Shown: positions 22,420 through 33,829 of the stretch, one piece after another
Layout of the letters: the number at the start of each line of letters is the position of its first letter
How positions within the stretch are numbered: the first letter of the stretch is position 1
The notes under the pieces: model-generated
The model's input: the letters and a program-made list of their open reading frames with translations, nothing else
What the model was told of the DNA's origin: nothing
The model's database searches: none
DNA from: Diabrotica undecimpunctata
Lineage: Eukaryota > Arthropoda > Insecta > Coleoptera > Chrysomelidae
Assembly (NCBI RefSeq): GCF_040954645.1
Contig: NC_092805.1
Coordinates: 16,518,741-16,582,740 of the forward strand
Direction: 5' to 3'
Length of the DNA stretch: 64,000 nt
Translations under genes and position numbers: made by a program

Positions 22420-23674
22420 AAAAAAGTTTATGATAGATAATTTCTACAATCTTTGGCTATTTCTTCATGGGGCTGAGTCTAGCACGGTTTCCCTTTGCAA
22501 CTTTTTTTGGTCCTCGGGCGTTTTTCCTCTAATTTTTCCAAAAATTTTCACCCGTCAGACAGGAAAATCGGAAAACAAGTCCCGTCAGACAATATGAAAA
22601 GTTGTTTTTGGTGCTGTTAATGAAAGTATCACGGATATACATGATACGGATTCGTAAGATACGGAAAAACAACAAAAAAATGGAAGATGCTTACCCGACG
22701 AACTAGAACAACTGTAGAGAACTAACAGACAAAGAGAAGAGAAGAAAAGAGGATACACAAAAGAAAAAAACGAAACCACTTAAATATGGAACTTAAATAT
22801 ATAGAAAACCTCAAAAGAGAGAAAGAATTCAGAGCATTCTATAATAAAGTTAACATCAACAGGAAAGAATTCAAGGCAACAACAAGATAATGCAGAAGTC
22901 AGAATGGTGACCATTAACAATAAGGAAAGATGTATTAAATAGATGGGTGAAATACTTTAACCAGGCACTTAATATAGAGGAAGAATAAGAAAACCTGGAA
23001 GACGAAAGAGATGATTTAAGGAGAACAGACGAGAGGGAAGAGGAACCACCAACGATTCGTGAAATGAAAGATGTAGTTAAAAAACTAGCCAGAAACAAAT
23101 CACCCGGAATAAATAATCTCCCAGCTGAACTATATAAAGAAGGTGGCCATGATACCGTTATGGCATTATAGCAGCTTATAAAAGAAATATGGACACAGAA
23201 ATCTCTGCCCAATGTTTGGAATATTGGAATACTTTGCACCATACACGAAAAGGAAGATATCTTTAATTGCTTTAACCACACATGCTCATCACATATTTAT
23301 AGACTTCAAAACAGCCTACGACTCTGTGAATACAACTCTGTGAATAGTAGGGAAATGTTCAAAGCAATTAAAAAGTTAGAAATACCAAATCAGTTGGTAA
23401 ATTTAACAAAACTACTGGATGGATAGGGACGATTGGAGAGAAATTCTTGAGGAGGCTAAGATCCAGAGAGGGTTATAAAGCCAGAATGATAATGATGTTT
23501 TTCCGACATGTTTTAGTCGTCAGACGCATATATCCTAAAATTGACATGTTTTGGAAATATTAGAGGAAAAATGCCCCAGAACCAAAAAAAGGTCACAGAA
23601 GAAAATCGTGTCCGACTGGGCCTAATGAAGCGATACTCAAAGTTTGGAGAGAATAGCTATCATAAACTTTTTTG
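22420..23674. mobile_element. Fold-back (long inverted repeat) element split by a LINE
   Basis: Arms at about 22420-22600 and 23500-23674 are inverted, diverged copies. They share AAAAAAGTTTATGATAG at the outer ends, TTTTTCCTCTAATxTTTCC inside, and a GTCAGAC/GTCTGAC word. No protein is encoded by the arms. A family-A LINE piece (22681-23490) lies between them. The superfamily is unknown and the target duplication was not resolved. Confidence 0.6.
22681..23490 (+). pseudogene. Internally deleted LINE, family A
   Basis: It matches 9590-11760 and 56331-54478: RKMLTRRT near 22690, linker to 22900, VKKLARNKSPGINNLPAELYKEGGHD near 23100, EIWTQKSLPN near 23200, and then SSHIFIDFKTAYDSVN. It jumps near 23415 straight to the extreme 3' end (WMDRDDWREILEEAK, GATAATGATG tail). 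The RT core is therefore deleted. Stops are present. The Trp codon of EIWTQK is intact here, while the other two copies have a stop, so Trp is ancestral. Confidence 0.8.
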
Positions 23675-24249
23675 CTGATATTTTATATTGAAAAATTCCC
23701 AAATTTTATGCTAAAATAATTTCAAGATATACATATTACATTTTGTATATAAATATTAGAATACAAAAGATTAGTTACTAAAAAAGAACAATATTAACTT
23801 ACCTACTGATTTTTCAAAACTATTTTTAAAATCATTTATATGTTCTAAAACCACAGAAACCATCTAATCAAGAAACTGCCAATTATTTTCAACTCCCTGT
23901 CCAAAAAACAGGTAAAGTCTATTAATTTTTGGTGATAAATTTTAGAAAAGAAAATGACTGGTTTTTGCGTTTCTCGTGAATGCTGACGGCGTAGAACACA
24001 GACGAAAGAAACGACTGGGTGGCGACCAGATGGGTTTACAAATGATACGCCTCAAATATGTTGTAAAATCGGAAATTTTAGAGTAACAGAGGGGATATAA
24101 CAGACTTCTTAATATTTTTGCATAATAGTAGGCCACAGGCGTCTTTCAAAAATACTTTTGTGGTCTTAAAAAGCTGTAAGGAGTTTTTTATTCTTTATGT
24201 TATTTTTTATTCTCTTTTACACCAAAAGGGCAATATCGATTATTTTGAA
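23675..24249. other. No gene recognised
   Basis: AT-rich DNA with nothing supported. Confidence 0.4.
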
Positions 24250-25330
24250 CACCGTTATTAACATCAATACAAGACTAAAAGCTGATGTTTTCTTCACAAG
24301 ATTTATTTGTTTAACAAAGATAATTCCTCTGAACATTATATTATTCTTATTCAATGTTTTTATTTGTCTGAGGTACTTGTGTCTCCAGGATCTTTTCTTC
24401 CCATAATTATCGAATCTCGACCTCTTTTACCTTATTCAAAACCCATGTCATTTAGTAGCCTACAAAATGTGGTTTTTGAAAAATCTGGTAGGTCCTTATC
24501 ATCCTCCACCCTGTTTATTATGCCGTCGACGGTTGGTGGTATGTTTAACCCTTAACTACAGACATTCCATTATTACCACGTAACAACACAGCCCCGGTAT
24601 TTTTTGCAGTATGTAAATGCAATATGTATTTTTATGTAGTGTCTAGATATGGAAGAACTGGTGAAATGAGTGATTTTAATAATAAAATACAAAGAATACA
24701 AAAAAATTTTTAAAGAATAATCTATTAAAGGATAATTTTGGTCTATTGAAACAAACAGCCATAAATGTTATGAACAAAAATTTAAATTTTTTTAAAACAA
24801 ATAAACCTAATATATAATCATAAAAGAAACATAAAATAGCGTTTACGAAAATCTATGCATCCATGAGAAAAAATCTGCAAGAGGTAAAATTGTCAAAAAA
24901 ATTAAGTGGCACATTCCTTGCAAACATATCGGAATCTTGCACATTATGCAAATATGAGTGGTTTTTCTTTTTTCAGTGATTCAGTATCACGGTCTGTTGG
25001 GTAAATACCCGGCATCTGAATCCACATCACTTGCGCCAGAATCAATTTCCTCATTCTATTTTTGCAAAATTTCCGTTTTGGGACCGCCCACCGGTGAGAA
25101 ATACCGGATCTCTGTAGTTAAGGGTTAAACAAATAATAATAAAAATCATATACAATTTTCCTTATTCGAGATTTCACTCCCTCATCATAGGCATTCTCAC
25201 GTGAATTGGACTGGAAACTATTTTTCTTCCTTTTTTGTACCGATTTCAGTTCGGCTGGCTGGGTTTCTTCGCGGATGTCATAAATTTTGCCCTGTTTGAA
25301 ATTCACGACAGATACTGGCAACGGCTCCAT
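24250..25330 (-). pseudogene. Decayed DDE (IS630/Tc1-like) transposase split by a piggyBac-type insert
   Basis: On the minus strand the N-terminal part (25330-25129) ends in GVKSRIRKIVYDFYYYLF. After the insert (24549-25124) the same protein resumes with IPPTVDGIINRVEDDKDLPD, then FSKTTFCRLLNDMGFE and YLRQIKTLNKNN (to about 24330). This order matches residues about 90-170 of the intact transposase (LRRKVHEFFFRQEFPTLDKV, VRDDKDYPEMSRSTLWKLLKEIGF, RRHFLRTIKEMR). A stop follows GFE, and there are frameshifts at the insert site and near 24390. The catalytic core after 24330 is barely readable. It is a third lineage member of the DD82E-like group in this window, clearly dead. Confidence 0.75.
24549..25124 (-). 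mobile_element. piggyBac-type deletion derivative (576 bp) with TTAA flanks
   Basis: Inverted ends CCCTTAACTACAGA (24549-24562) and TCTGTAGTTAAGGG (25111-25124) are each bordered by TTAA (24545-24548 and 25125-25128). TTAA target choice and CCC-starting ends are piggyBac hallmarks. Inside, on the minus strand, an acidic reading EEIDSGASDVDSDAG (about 25040) and a Cys-rich reading HICIMCKIPICLQGMCH (about 24930) resemble the N- and C-terminal ends of piggyBac transposases. The core is missing. It needs a transposase supplied in trans. Confidence 0.82.
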
Positions 25331-25599
25331 GATGTAGCTACTTTCATCCTCTTGTGAAAATGAAATAGAACTGAGCTTTCATGTTTTTGCCAACAAGTTT
25401 TTGGTCTAATGGCCAGTACCCAAATAGACAAAGAGATATGTTTGCTTTGCGTGGACAATGGGGATTAAAACTGATTCGCTTTTCCTAATGACTTTATAAT
25501 AATCTTTATTTCCCAAAGAATGTAATGGAAGCTATTGAAAATTGATAAATATAGATAAGCTATCAGTTTTTGATATATTTTACTTTTTTTATAGTATTT
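25331..25599. other. No gene recognised
   Basis: Short AT-rich stretch between the split transposase and the LINE 3' end; nothing seen. Confidence 0.4.
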
Positions 25600-26065
25600 T
25601 TCTACTTCAATAAGATTGAGAACACTAAAGTTTTATGTGTGGTCTCTATTACTATATGGCTGTGAGACCTGGACATTAAGATAGTATGACGTCAACAAAT
25701 TAAATTCATTTAAAATGTGGATGTACCGCCGAATGCTAAGAATAAGCTGGACCAGCAGAACTACGAATGAAGAAGTACTGAGAGCAATAAACACACGCCC
25801 TCATCTGGTCAATACTATCAAAATTAGAAAGACGTCATATCTAGGACACATAATGCGCCATAGGGAATTTGAGCAGCTCCAGGTAATATTAGAAGGCAAG
25901 ATTGAAGGTAAAAGGGGCATAGGACGAAAGAAAAAATCTTGGCTACGAAACATCAGAGATTGGACCCACACAAAAGGAAATGAATTAATTCATCAAGCCC
26001 AGAATAGAGAGAAATTTGCCATATTAATCGCCAACCTCAACAGAGAAGGCACCTAGGAGGAGGAG
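25600..26065 (+). pseudogene. LINE 3' end (family D)
   Basis: It reads VCVxSITIW (YG-type block), FKMWMYRRMLRISWTSRTTNEEVL, LGHIMRHREFEQLQVILEGK, GIGRKKKSWLRNIRDWTHTKG and IANLNREGT, and ends in a GAG/GGA-rich tail. The open part is 25715-26056. This is the C-terminal tail of a LINE ORF2 with its zinc-less, basic DNA-contacting end. The nested insert at 21143-21353 is another copy. 5' truncated. Confidence 0.8.
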
Positions 26066-26750
26066 GATAGTATTTTTCTTCATGTTATTGTTTAGTTCTA
26101 CAATGTAGCTCTCTTATTTATACATAGATAATTGAATCATGCTTTAGTTGAAACAATAATGATAGTCGGTTATACAATGGTAGGCAATTGTTGTGTGCTA
26201 TGATTCTTAAATCCGGTCCTAATGGGCCGCTCGGGGCAAACCGGCAACGTGGTCGGCCGTTTTTTCGTAAAAAATACATTGCCTATCTTACCTGCACTGC
26301 ATTCTAACTATAGTACTTCTTCTGGGGCTTCTACTATAGTACTTTTTGATGTACAAAAACATGATATTTCGATTCGAGGCTTGGCCGTCATGAGGATACC
26401 ATTGCGGCCATGCCACAGAACTAGTTTGAGCAAAGAATGTTAACTTTATTGCAAATTATCCTAAGCATCCTTATAGAAAAGTAATTTTTTAGTTAAAGTC
26501 TGTAAAACCACAGTTCTTTACTGTGTTTTTTTAGTTAAATTTTACCGTTATTTAAAAAAATAAGTTTTTTAGTGTTGCAGTATTGCTTACAGCAAGACGA
26601 GCTGCAACACTACCAAATGCGCTGGCAGATGCACGAGTATACAAGCCAATAAATAGAAAAAAGAAGAAGAAGATCTTAACCAGCTAGAGGAAAAATAATT
26701 TTTCGTTTTTTTGACCATGATGCCACAGCTATATAACTTGAAACTCAGAG
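26066..26750. other. No gene recognised; small GC-richer patch at 26215-26420
   Basis: The patch at 26215-26420 has words such as GGGCCGCTCGGGGC, unusual for this window, and an open frame of 73 codons that I cannot assign. It could be an unknown exon, conserved non-coding DNA or a repeat. Confidence 0.35.

Positions 26751-26755
<5 letters not shown>

Positions 26756-26809
<54 letters not shown>
26756..26809. repeat. (AT)n microsatellite
   Basis: About 27 AT units without interruption. Confidence 0.95.
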
Positions 26810-26811
<2 letters not shown>

Positions 26812-27460
26812 GACACTTTTTTTAAACAAATTTTAAAAATTTCCATAGCGTTAAAAAAATAATTTCCCGTCAAAAATTTTGTAAAAAATATGATATAGTT
26901 AATAAAATATCCTACAAATTGAAAAAAAGAATAAGTTTCTACCATGATTAAAACCGAAGATATCGTCAAAAAAATCAAAAAACACGTTTTAATTTGGTTA
27001 TGTTTGGGTCTAGGTGTCTAATTTTTTTTTCTTTTTGATGTAAAACAAAATGGTATTTTTAGTTTTGAAATATTACTTGGAGCATTTTTCACTATCTTTA
27101 ATCCTTTATACCAAAAAAATCTGAGAAAACAAAAGAACAAAAATTATGTAAACTTCATTTCTTAGATATGGAACCGAAATCATGGTACAGAGTGAGATCT
27201 CCATAGAATGATATAGATATACTTCGTAGTGAAAGATTGATCCAGATTTAAGCCATACGGCTCTCGCTCATTTTAATAAGAAAATTTACTTATTTTAAAT
27301 ACCAAGGGTATCAACAAGATTTTACTCTGGGAAGACTCCTACCATCTTATGAAAAATTAGCTGACCTGGTATGCTGGAATATCTCTCACAAATTTTCTGA
27401 TGCATCTGGACGTGGCCATTAGTGCCACTTTTTTATACCCAGACAAGACCATTCTCCATT
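26810..27460. other. No gene recognised
   Basis: AT-rich DNA; no supported feature. Confidence 0.4.
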
Positions 27461-27466
27461 GCCTCC

Positions 27467-27691
27467 TTATGTGTATTTAAAATCGATTTTACGATTTTTT
27501 ACAGTCGAATCCAGGGGTAATACGTAATCTATTTCAGCAAAATGTTTATTGCAGATAGGTGCATTTATTGTCGGCATATATTTATCTCTTCTAATTGCCT
27601 CAATCCAATTTTTTCTCATCATATTATCTTTGGGAAACCTAAGTCCTGATGTTCTCGATGAGCACAACGGCACAGCACTACACCGAAGCAT
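27467..27691 (-). CDS. THAP-type zinc-finger ORF (partial or broken)
   Basis: From the ATG at 27691 it reads MLRCSAVPLCSSRTSGLRFP, then RKNWIEAIRRDKYMPTINAP and ICNKHFAEIDYV. The layout Cys-x5-Cys, the invariant Trp, the Pro before the last zinc pair and Cys-x2-His are those of the THAP DNA-binding domain, which sits at the N-terminus of P-element-like transposases and of host chromatin proteins. The first Cys pair is spaced by five residues, one more than usual. An upstream in-frame ATG exists at 27715, but THAP domains normally start right before the first Cys. The frame stops at 27469-27467 soon after the domain and I see no continuation, so this may be a single exon or a transposon remnant. 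Confidence 0.6.
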   Translation of the reverse strand: MLRCSAVPLCSSRTSGLRFPKDNMMRKNWIEAIRRDKYMPTINAPICNKHFAEIDYVLPLDSTVKNRKIDFKYT

Positions 27692-27779
27692 CTTATTTTC
27701 CCTAATTAAATGCACACAGCGAAATAAATGCGATATTTACTTAGAAATAGACAGATTTGAATAGTTGATACCAACTACT

Positions 27780-28440
27780 CTAGCGACATCTACGTTGAGC
27801 TTTCCAAATTAGCTGCCATTCCATTGGAATCCGCCGACCACAGTCCATTCGCACAAAAGGCATAAATAGGCCTGCATTTGTTTATTATATTCATTCAATT
27901 TTCATTACTACTTTAATAGAATAGATAATTATATTAATTGTAATAATTTAATACAATTAATCTGCCACCCGATGGCGTAGGATGGTATGACCGGATGTTG
28001 TCAATTGATATTCAGCCATTAGATTGCAAGCAGAGATATGTACCTCTTTTACATATCTCTGTATCTCTGATTGCAAGCTATGGACATAACGTTTTGTTGT
28101 AACCTATTTTTAAGAAGTCATTGTTCTTTTCGGTAATTATACCGCTCACAGTGATGTGCATTTATATTTTCAACCTGTAGTTGTTACTAGTTATATTTAC
28201 AGTGTAGTTAAAGTACCAGGTAGGAAGAAACACGAAAATAATCGTTTCCCTGTCGTGTACGTTACACACTATAATCTTTTTTTTTAATTGCCGTATTGCC
28301 AGATTCCAGTAAGAGCCTAAGAAGGTATCCATTGAATTCTTTTTTGAGACCGTTCCAGAGAGGTAGTCTTGCCACTCAATGAACAACTAAAATAAAAAAC
28401 TAAAAATTTATAAATAACCATAACTATTACCGTAAATCAG
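27780..28440. other. No gene recognised; small hairpin at about 28021-28083
   Basis: AGAGATATGTA and TACATATCTCT form an inverted pair (about 28032-28060) inside a direct repeat of GATTGCAAGC. Nothing else is seen. Confidence 0.4.
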
Positions 28441-28479
28441 AAAATGTTTCAGACGTTAGGCCATAAACTAATAAATAAT

Positions 28480-29346
28480 ATTAACCATAAATTTCAGATC
28501 CCTGACTCAATTTCCTCCTCTGTCCTCCTGCCCCTTTTTCTTCATCGCCACAGAAATCAGACAGTGTACTTCTCTCCATTCTTTCTCTTCTCTCAACATT
28601 ATGTTTACAACGTTTCTTTCATCCAGCCCGAAACCCATTCGCCTCTCGAAATCTCCCCTCTCATTTGCCCATCTCTGGCAGTTAAAAATGTGGGTGGGAG
28701 CGTCCGGTACCCCACAAACAGTACAGTCTGCCGAGGCAGATTTGCCTATTCTATTTGTAAAGGTGCCAAAACTACCATGTCCTGTCAGAAACTGCGTCAG
28801 GAAGTAGTCAGAAAGTAGTCTAGTTTCCTGAACTTACATTCCCACCACGGCCTCAGATCGGGAATAAGCTCCTTCGTCCACCTTGCCTTTCCGCTATCAT
28901 TCACCCATTCTCTCTGCCACTCTACTATTATTCTTTCTCTCTCATTTTCATCTATATTTACATCCATCCTCCTCGCATATACCCTCCCTCGCGCTTTGCA
29001 CAACAAAACAATCGGTATCACCACTCCAATGACATATAGAGCCTCATTTGAAACTGTCCTATATGCGCTAGATACCCTGAGGAGCATTCGCCTTTGCGAA
29101 GTTTCCATCAGCTTAGCGTATTTCGCAGTGTTTAGTACGCTACACCACACGGGGGCAGCGTAGGTTACCACCGACTGGAAAATTCCATTTAACACCTTTC
29201 TTTTGGTGCTACCTGGGTCTCCAATGTTTGGCATCAACGCCTCCAGATTTCGGTTCGCCTTCTCTACCGTCTTTTGGATGTGTGCTCCGAACCTTAGTCC
29301 TTCCGACAACAAGACTCCCAGATAATTAATCGATTTAATCGGTGCA
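28480..29346 (-). pseudogene. R1-like LINE 3' part (RT end and zinc knuckle)
   Basis: On the minus strand it begins IKSINYLGVLLSEGLRFGAH and continues with KRKVLNGIFQSVVTYAAPVW, RVSSAYRTVSNEALYVIGVV and LVE-type text to DLRPWWECKFRKLDYFLTTS (stop near 28797). It then continues past the stop with FLTGHGSFGTF...ADCTVCGVPDAPTHIFNC and WREVHCLI. The GxFGTFTxRI-like line and the Cys-x2-Cys...His-x3-Cys knuckle are standard for the R1/Jockey-type C-terminus. The RT catalytic blocks are missing (5' truncated). One in-frame stop is visible after a run of 171 residues, so this copy is fairly young. Confidence 0.85.
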
Positions 29347-30246
29347 ACTATAACCTACCACCTATAACCTACCCCCCCCCCTTATAATAAGAGCGTTTTT
29401 ATTATAGTTTTTATATTTCGGCACCAACATGTATTATATTTTGATAATGAAGTTTTTAAAAACGAAAGTTTCCATGAAAATAAATTTAATTAAATATTAG
29501 ACATGATCTTTAATAACCAACTTGAAGTCATCTTGTAAAATATTTGATCATAATTCCTCTTAAATCTATTCACCATCCATCATAAATTGCCGAACTATCG
29601 TTGAAATACTTCACTTGAGAAAGGTACTTTGACACCGAAATTTATTCCGTTAATTTAAAAATAAATCTTCTGAATTTTTTTATTTATGCATTTCCTTTAT
29701 TCGGTGCTTCTCAACCGACGAGCTGTTCCAAAAATGTATACATAATCCATCAACATATACTAAGAGGCACCTCATTAATCTTAATTGCTACACAACCTCT
29801 GCCGAAATTATCCTCTGACCTCTAATATCCGTCCTGGCACCCCGGTGCCCTCTGGCAGCTTAATGTCGACCCTTTCAAAAACAGTCAGGGAAATATGTTC
29901 GATTTCAGACTCGTCAAATAAATAACTACACGTTCCCATGGGGGAGGCTTGCCATGTTTGTGTTGTTTCACTTTTAAAGGTCTCCAAACACGAGTTTGGG
30001 GTTGACTTTTAATAGAGGAGAGTATTAAAAATTTAAATAGTTTCGGAAAAATCAGGAAATCATATATACCCCAGGCAGGATGTTTTTTTTTATATGGCTT
30101 CGGCAGTTTGCCATACAGCCAGTTATACATTATCTTTTAATCCCATTAGGCGCAGTAAAAAGTTTTTGAATTATTTGCAATCGAATAGACTAAAATAGAC
30201 AAATGTAACGTTGAGAAATCAGTACAACAATTAACAAAAAGAAGAG

Positions 30247-30247
<1 letters not shown>
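29347..30247. other. No gene recognised
   Basis: It starts with short CTATAACCTACC repeats and a run of ten C bases (about 29370-29380). The rest holds no supported feature. Confidence 0.4.

Positions 30248-30249
<2 letters not shown>

Positions 30250-30314
<65 letters not shown>
30250..30314. repeat. (TA)n microsatellite at a LINE 3' end
   Basis: More than 30 TA units. It directly follows the end of the minus-strand LINE 30315-32265 and may be its tail or its target. Confidence 0.95.
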
Positions 30315-30316
<2 letters not shown>

Positions 30317-32265
30317 GGGATTCTACAGTATTCACTGCCTTCCCTCGCTCAACCGTTTCCATCTCTCTCTGTTGTTCCATTCTCCATCGTTTAGTCCTCT
30401 CTTACTCATGGCGTCGTCTACTTCGTTCCTCCAGGATTTTCGGGGTCGTCCTCTTTTCCTCCTTCCTATGGGGCTCCATTCGGTTATTCTCTTTATCCAT
30501 CTGCTGTCGCTAGCTCTTCTTACATGTTCATACCACTTTAGTCTTTTTTGTTCTATATATGTTAGTATGTCTGTTTCTATTGATGTTCTTTGCTTTATTT
30601 CGTCATTACTTCTCCTATCCATTCTTGTTACTCTGCAGCATCTTCGCAGGCATTCCATCTCTGTTGCTATTATCTTACTGCTGTTTTTCTTGTTTATGAT
30701 CCAATTTTCGGCCCCATATGTCATAATACTTTGCACTAATGTTTTATAAATCTGCGTTTTTGTCTTCATATTTCGGTGTCTATCCCACCATACTGAGTTA
30801 AGTTGTCGGATTGCTGTCCTTGTTTGTCCTAATCTTTGTGTAATTTCTTCCTCTGTTGTTGCCTTTTTCGTGATTATAAACCCCAGGTATTTGAATTTAT
30901 CCTTTCCTTTGATTGTTACGTTGTCATCAATCTGTAGATCTTCTATGTCTTCTTCACTTGTAGATAGGTACTCTGTTTTCGCGAGGTTAATATCTAGGCC
31001 AGCCTTGGTATATTCTTCTTGTAGTTTCTTCATCATGTAGCTGAGGTCGTCTTGGTCTTGTGCAATCACTACTTGATCGTCTGCAAAACTTAACGTATAT
31101 AGGTATTCGTTCCGTACCGGTACTCCCATGCCTTCGCATTTTCTTTTCCATGTAGTCAAGGCTTTCTCTAAGTATATTTTGAATAGGGTTGGAGATGTGG
31201 AACAACCCTGCAGGAGCCCTTTTGTTGTGGTGAAGTCTCCTATGATTCTTGTTCCCATTTTAATGGACACTTTATTTTCTTTATACAGAGCTTTTGTAGC
31301 TTCTATGAGTTCCGTCTGTATTTCTAATTTGTACATTGCCTCCCATAGTTCTGACCTTGGTACAGAGTCATACGCCTTTCTCAGATCCACAAATGCCAAG
31401 TGTATATCTCTATTTTTTGCTTTTTTCTTTTCCAACAGTTATTCCAGTGTGTATATGTGGTCTATGCATGATCTTCCTGCCGTGAAGCCTGCCTGATCCT
31501 CCCGATTTTGCCTTTTATCGCTTGCTCTATCTTTTCTCTCAGGTGATGATATTACGCTTATTCCTCTGTAGTTTTCGCATCGTTTTCTATCTCCTTTCTT
31601 AAATATAGATGTCATATATGCCGCCGTCCATTCCTTTGGGAGCTGTTCTCCATTTATGGCTTTCTGAAATATCCATTGTATCATCCGGTGTAATTTTTTT
31701 GATCCGTATTTTATAAGCTCAGGTGAGATGCCTCCAGGTCCCGGTGCTTTCTTATTTTTGATTGCTTTTATGGCCGTTCTCATTTCCCTATCTGTTATTT
31801 CTATTTCTTGTTGTGGGAATCTGCTTCGTCTTCGCCTGTTTTCTTTTCCAATGAATTGTGGTCTTTGTTCTGTTAATAGTTCCTTGTAGTAGTCCTTCCA
31901 TTCTTTGTCCATCAATTCCATCAATTTAATTTTTTCTTTTGAGTTTTGTTTCAATCCTCTCAGTACTTTCCATGACTCCGAAGTCCTTGTACCTCCTATA
32001 TATGTTTCAATATTTAAGCAGATTCTTTCCCATTCTTCATTCTTTTGCTGTGTTATTTGTTTTTTCACTTCTCTATCTTTTTCTCTATATTTTTATAAAC
32101 TTCATCGTTGTTTGTAGTCAGCCATTTTCTGTATAGTTGCTTTTTTTCTTCAATTATTCTTTTTGTTGGTTCATTTATTTCATTATAGTGCTGTTTATTT
32201 GTTATATGTTCTTTTTCCCCAAGGGCTTCGAATGCTGCTTGCTTTATACTCGCCTTTATAAAAAA
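30315..32265 (-). pseudogene. LINE with nearly complete RT (family F)
   Basis: Minus-strand parts are a linker (32280-32065), then RT with KNKKAPGPGGISPELIKYG, FKKGDRKRCENYRGISVIS and EDQAGFTAGRSCIDHIYTLE (32068-31439). One in-frame TAA follows, and the frame then runs open for 367 residues (31435-30332). That part carries LAFVDLRKAYDSVPR, GLLQGCSTSPTLFKIYLEKA, LSFADDQVVIAQD, FKYLGFIITK, TYGAENWI and the tail RRKRGRPRKSWRNEVDD. The DNA encoding KVYERxIxxKLR after SVIS is shortened and frameshifted. All catalytic RT residues (AYD...FADD) are present. No endonuclease is left, so it is 5' truncated near 32265. Confidence 0.88.
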
Positions 32266-32270
32266 TATAT

Positions 32271-33829
32271 ATACATACACTTATATATCCATAAACATAT
32301 ACAATTAACATGGGTCACTCGCTTCACGTCCAGGGGTCCATCAGAACATTATAATATATAACATACACAGGAAACTAGGCCACGGTAAATAGGATTAGAC
32401 ATATAAAGGAGAGAAAACAATGGTAAAAAGTAAAAACATTTTTTAACTAAAGAAAAATATTACATTTGAAAAAATCGATTATGCAATCGTAAATTAATCT
32501 ATTTTGAGTCGCTAGGGCAGATAAAACGTTAAACGGAGATTTACCGGTAATATGAACTATATTCTTGTATAATAAGGTGGATCCCAAATTAAATTTGGCA
32601 CAACCAACAGGCAGGATATGATGGTAAAAATAGTAAAGAATTTTTTTGTATGCATCGATTCGCTTGAAATTTTGACAGTAGTTGAAAAATAGCTCAAGAT
32701 CAAAATCTACCCTATAACAATATGTGCTTTTCCTCTGAGGTGAAAAAAGTTTATTAAAAAAACTATAGTAATCGATAGAATAGTGAATTTTAAGATAAAA
32801 AATGTTCTTTAGAGTTTTTTCGAAAAGTCAATATTTTTGGAGTTATTTGGGACTGAAAGTTCACGTCAAAAAAAGTATGTTTCTTAATGGTTTTTCGCGA
32901 ATAATTCCAAAAATTTAGATTTACTCGAGAAAACTGTTTTGATATAAAATAAAGCTTACAAAACAAAGATATTAGAGAAAAAACAAAGAGAAAAAAGACT
33001 GCGCAGAAACGTCGGCTTATGTTTGCGTGATTATGACAGGGTGATATGAAAGTAAAATAAAAATTGAATATTTATATTTATACATGTAAAATATTCATAG
33101 TTTTTAGTATCATAAAAATGTAATAGAGGGTTTATTCAGTTAAACCTCGTTAAATTCGTTTTAGATTGCTAAAATATCACACCATTATTTTAATGAATTC
33201 AGAACACACAATCAATAATGTCAAGGAGAGCAAAGATGCCGAAATTGTGAGAGATATTTATTGTCGAACAGATTCAAATTTGCTTACAATCCTATCGTTT
33301 ATTCATTATCAAAGCATTATGCTCAAAGGTAGATCTTTTAACAAAGATTACATCGAACCTTATATAGATTTCAACCTTGGAAACTTAAGCCCTTTAGGAA
33401 CTTCCATTTAAATTGAGCAGTAACTCATTATTGGAGGTATCAGCCGATTATGTATAAAATAAAGCCCCATTTTCAGGCAAAGTGGAATTTAACAAAACCA
33501 AAATGAAGTATGTGCTTTCATTCCATTTTATTTAAAACACATACATCCACCCCAGTCAACGCAGCTATAAAGCAACTAGCAAATAGTTTTGTATTTTGTT
33601 GACTCTACGATACTGATTGTTCCCAGTTTACTCGATAAACCCATTTTTTTCTGTCAGTACTTTTTCAGAGATATATCATCTGGTCTAACTATAGTTTGGT
33701 TCGAATTTGGTGATCGGTAAGAAATATAATACAAAACTTGAGCTTTCCCTACAAATAAATTGCCAAACTAGAATTATGCTGATTTTATACGTATGTCGAT
33801 TTCATAGACGACTTATTTTAAATGTGTTT
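32271..33829. other. No gene recognised
   Basis: AT-rich DNA. The style of 32530-33020 (runs such as CGAAAAGTCAATATTTTTGGAG) resembles the arms of fold-back elements, but I see no partner copy. An 81-codon plus-strand frame (33166-33411) is unassigned. Confidence 0.4.

Noticed and set aside
26587..26829. Minus-strand frame with an Ile-Tyr repeat
   Set aside because: It is a translated (AT)n microsatellite.
29885..30130. 81-codon minus-strand frame
   Set aside because: No similarity to a known family and no supporting context.
33166..33411. 81-codon plus-strand frame as the N-terminus of the hAT transposase
   Set aside because: Its text does not match the hAT N-terminal region and lacks a BED finger.
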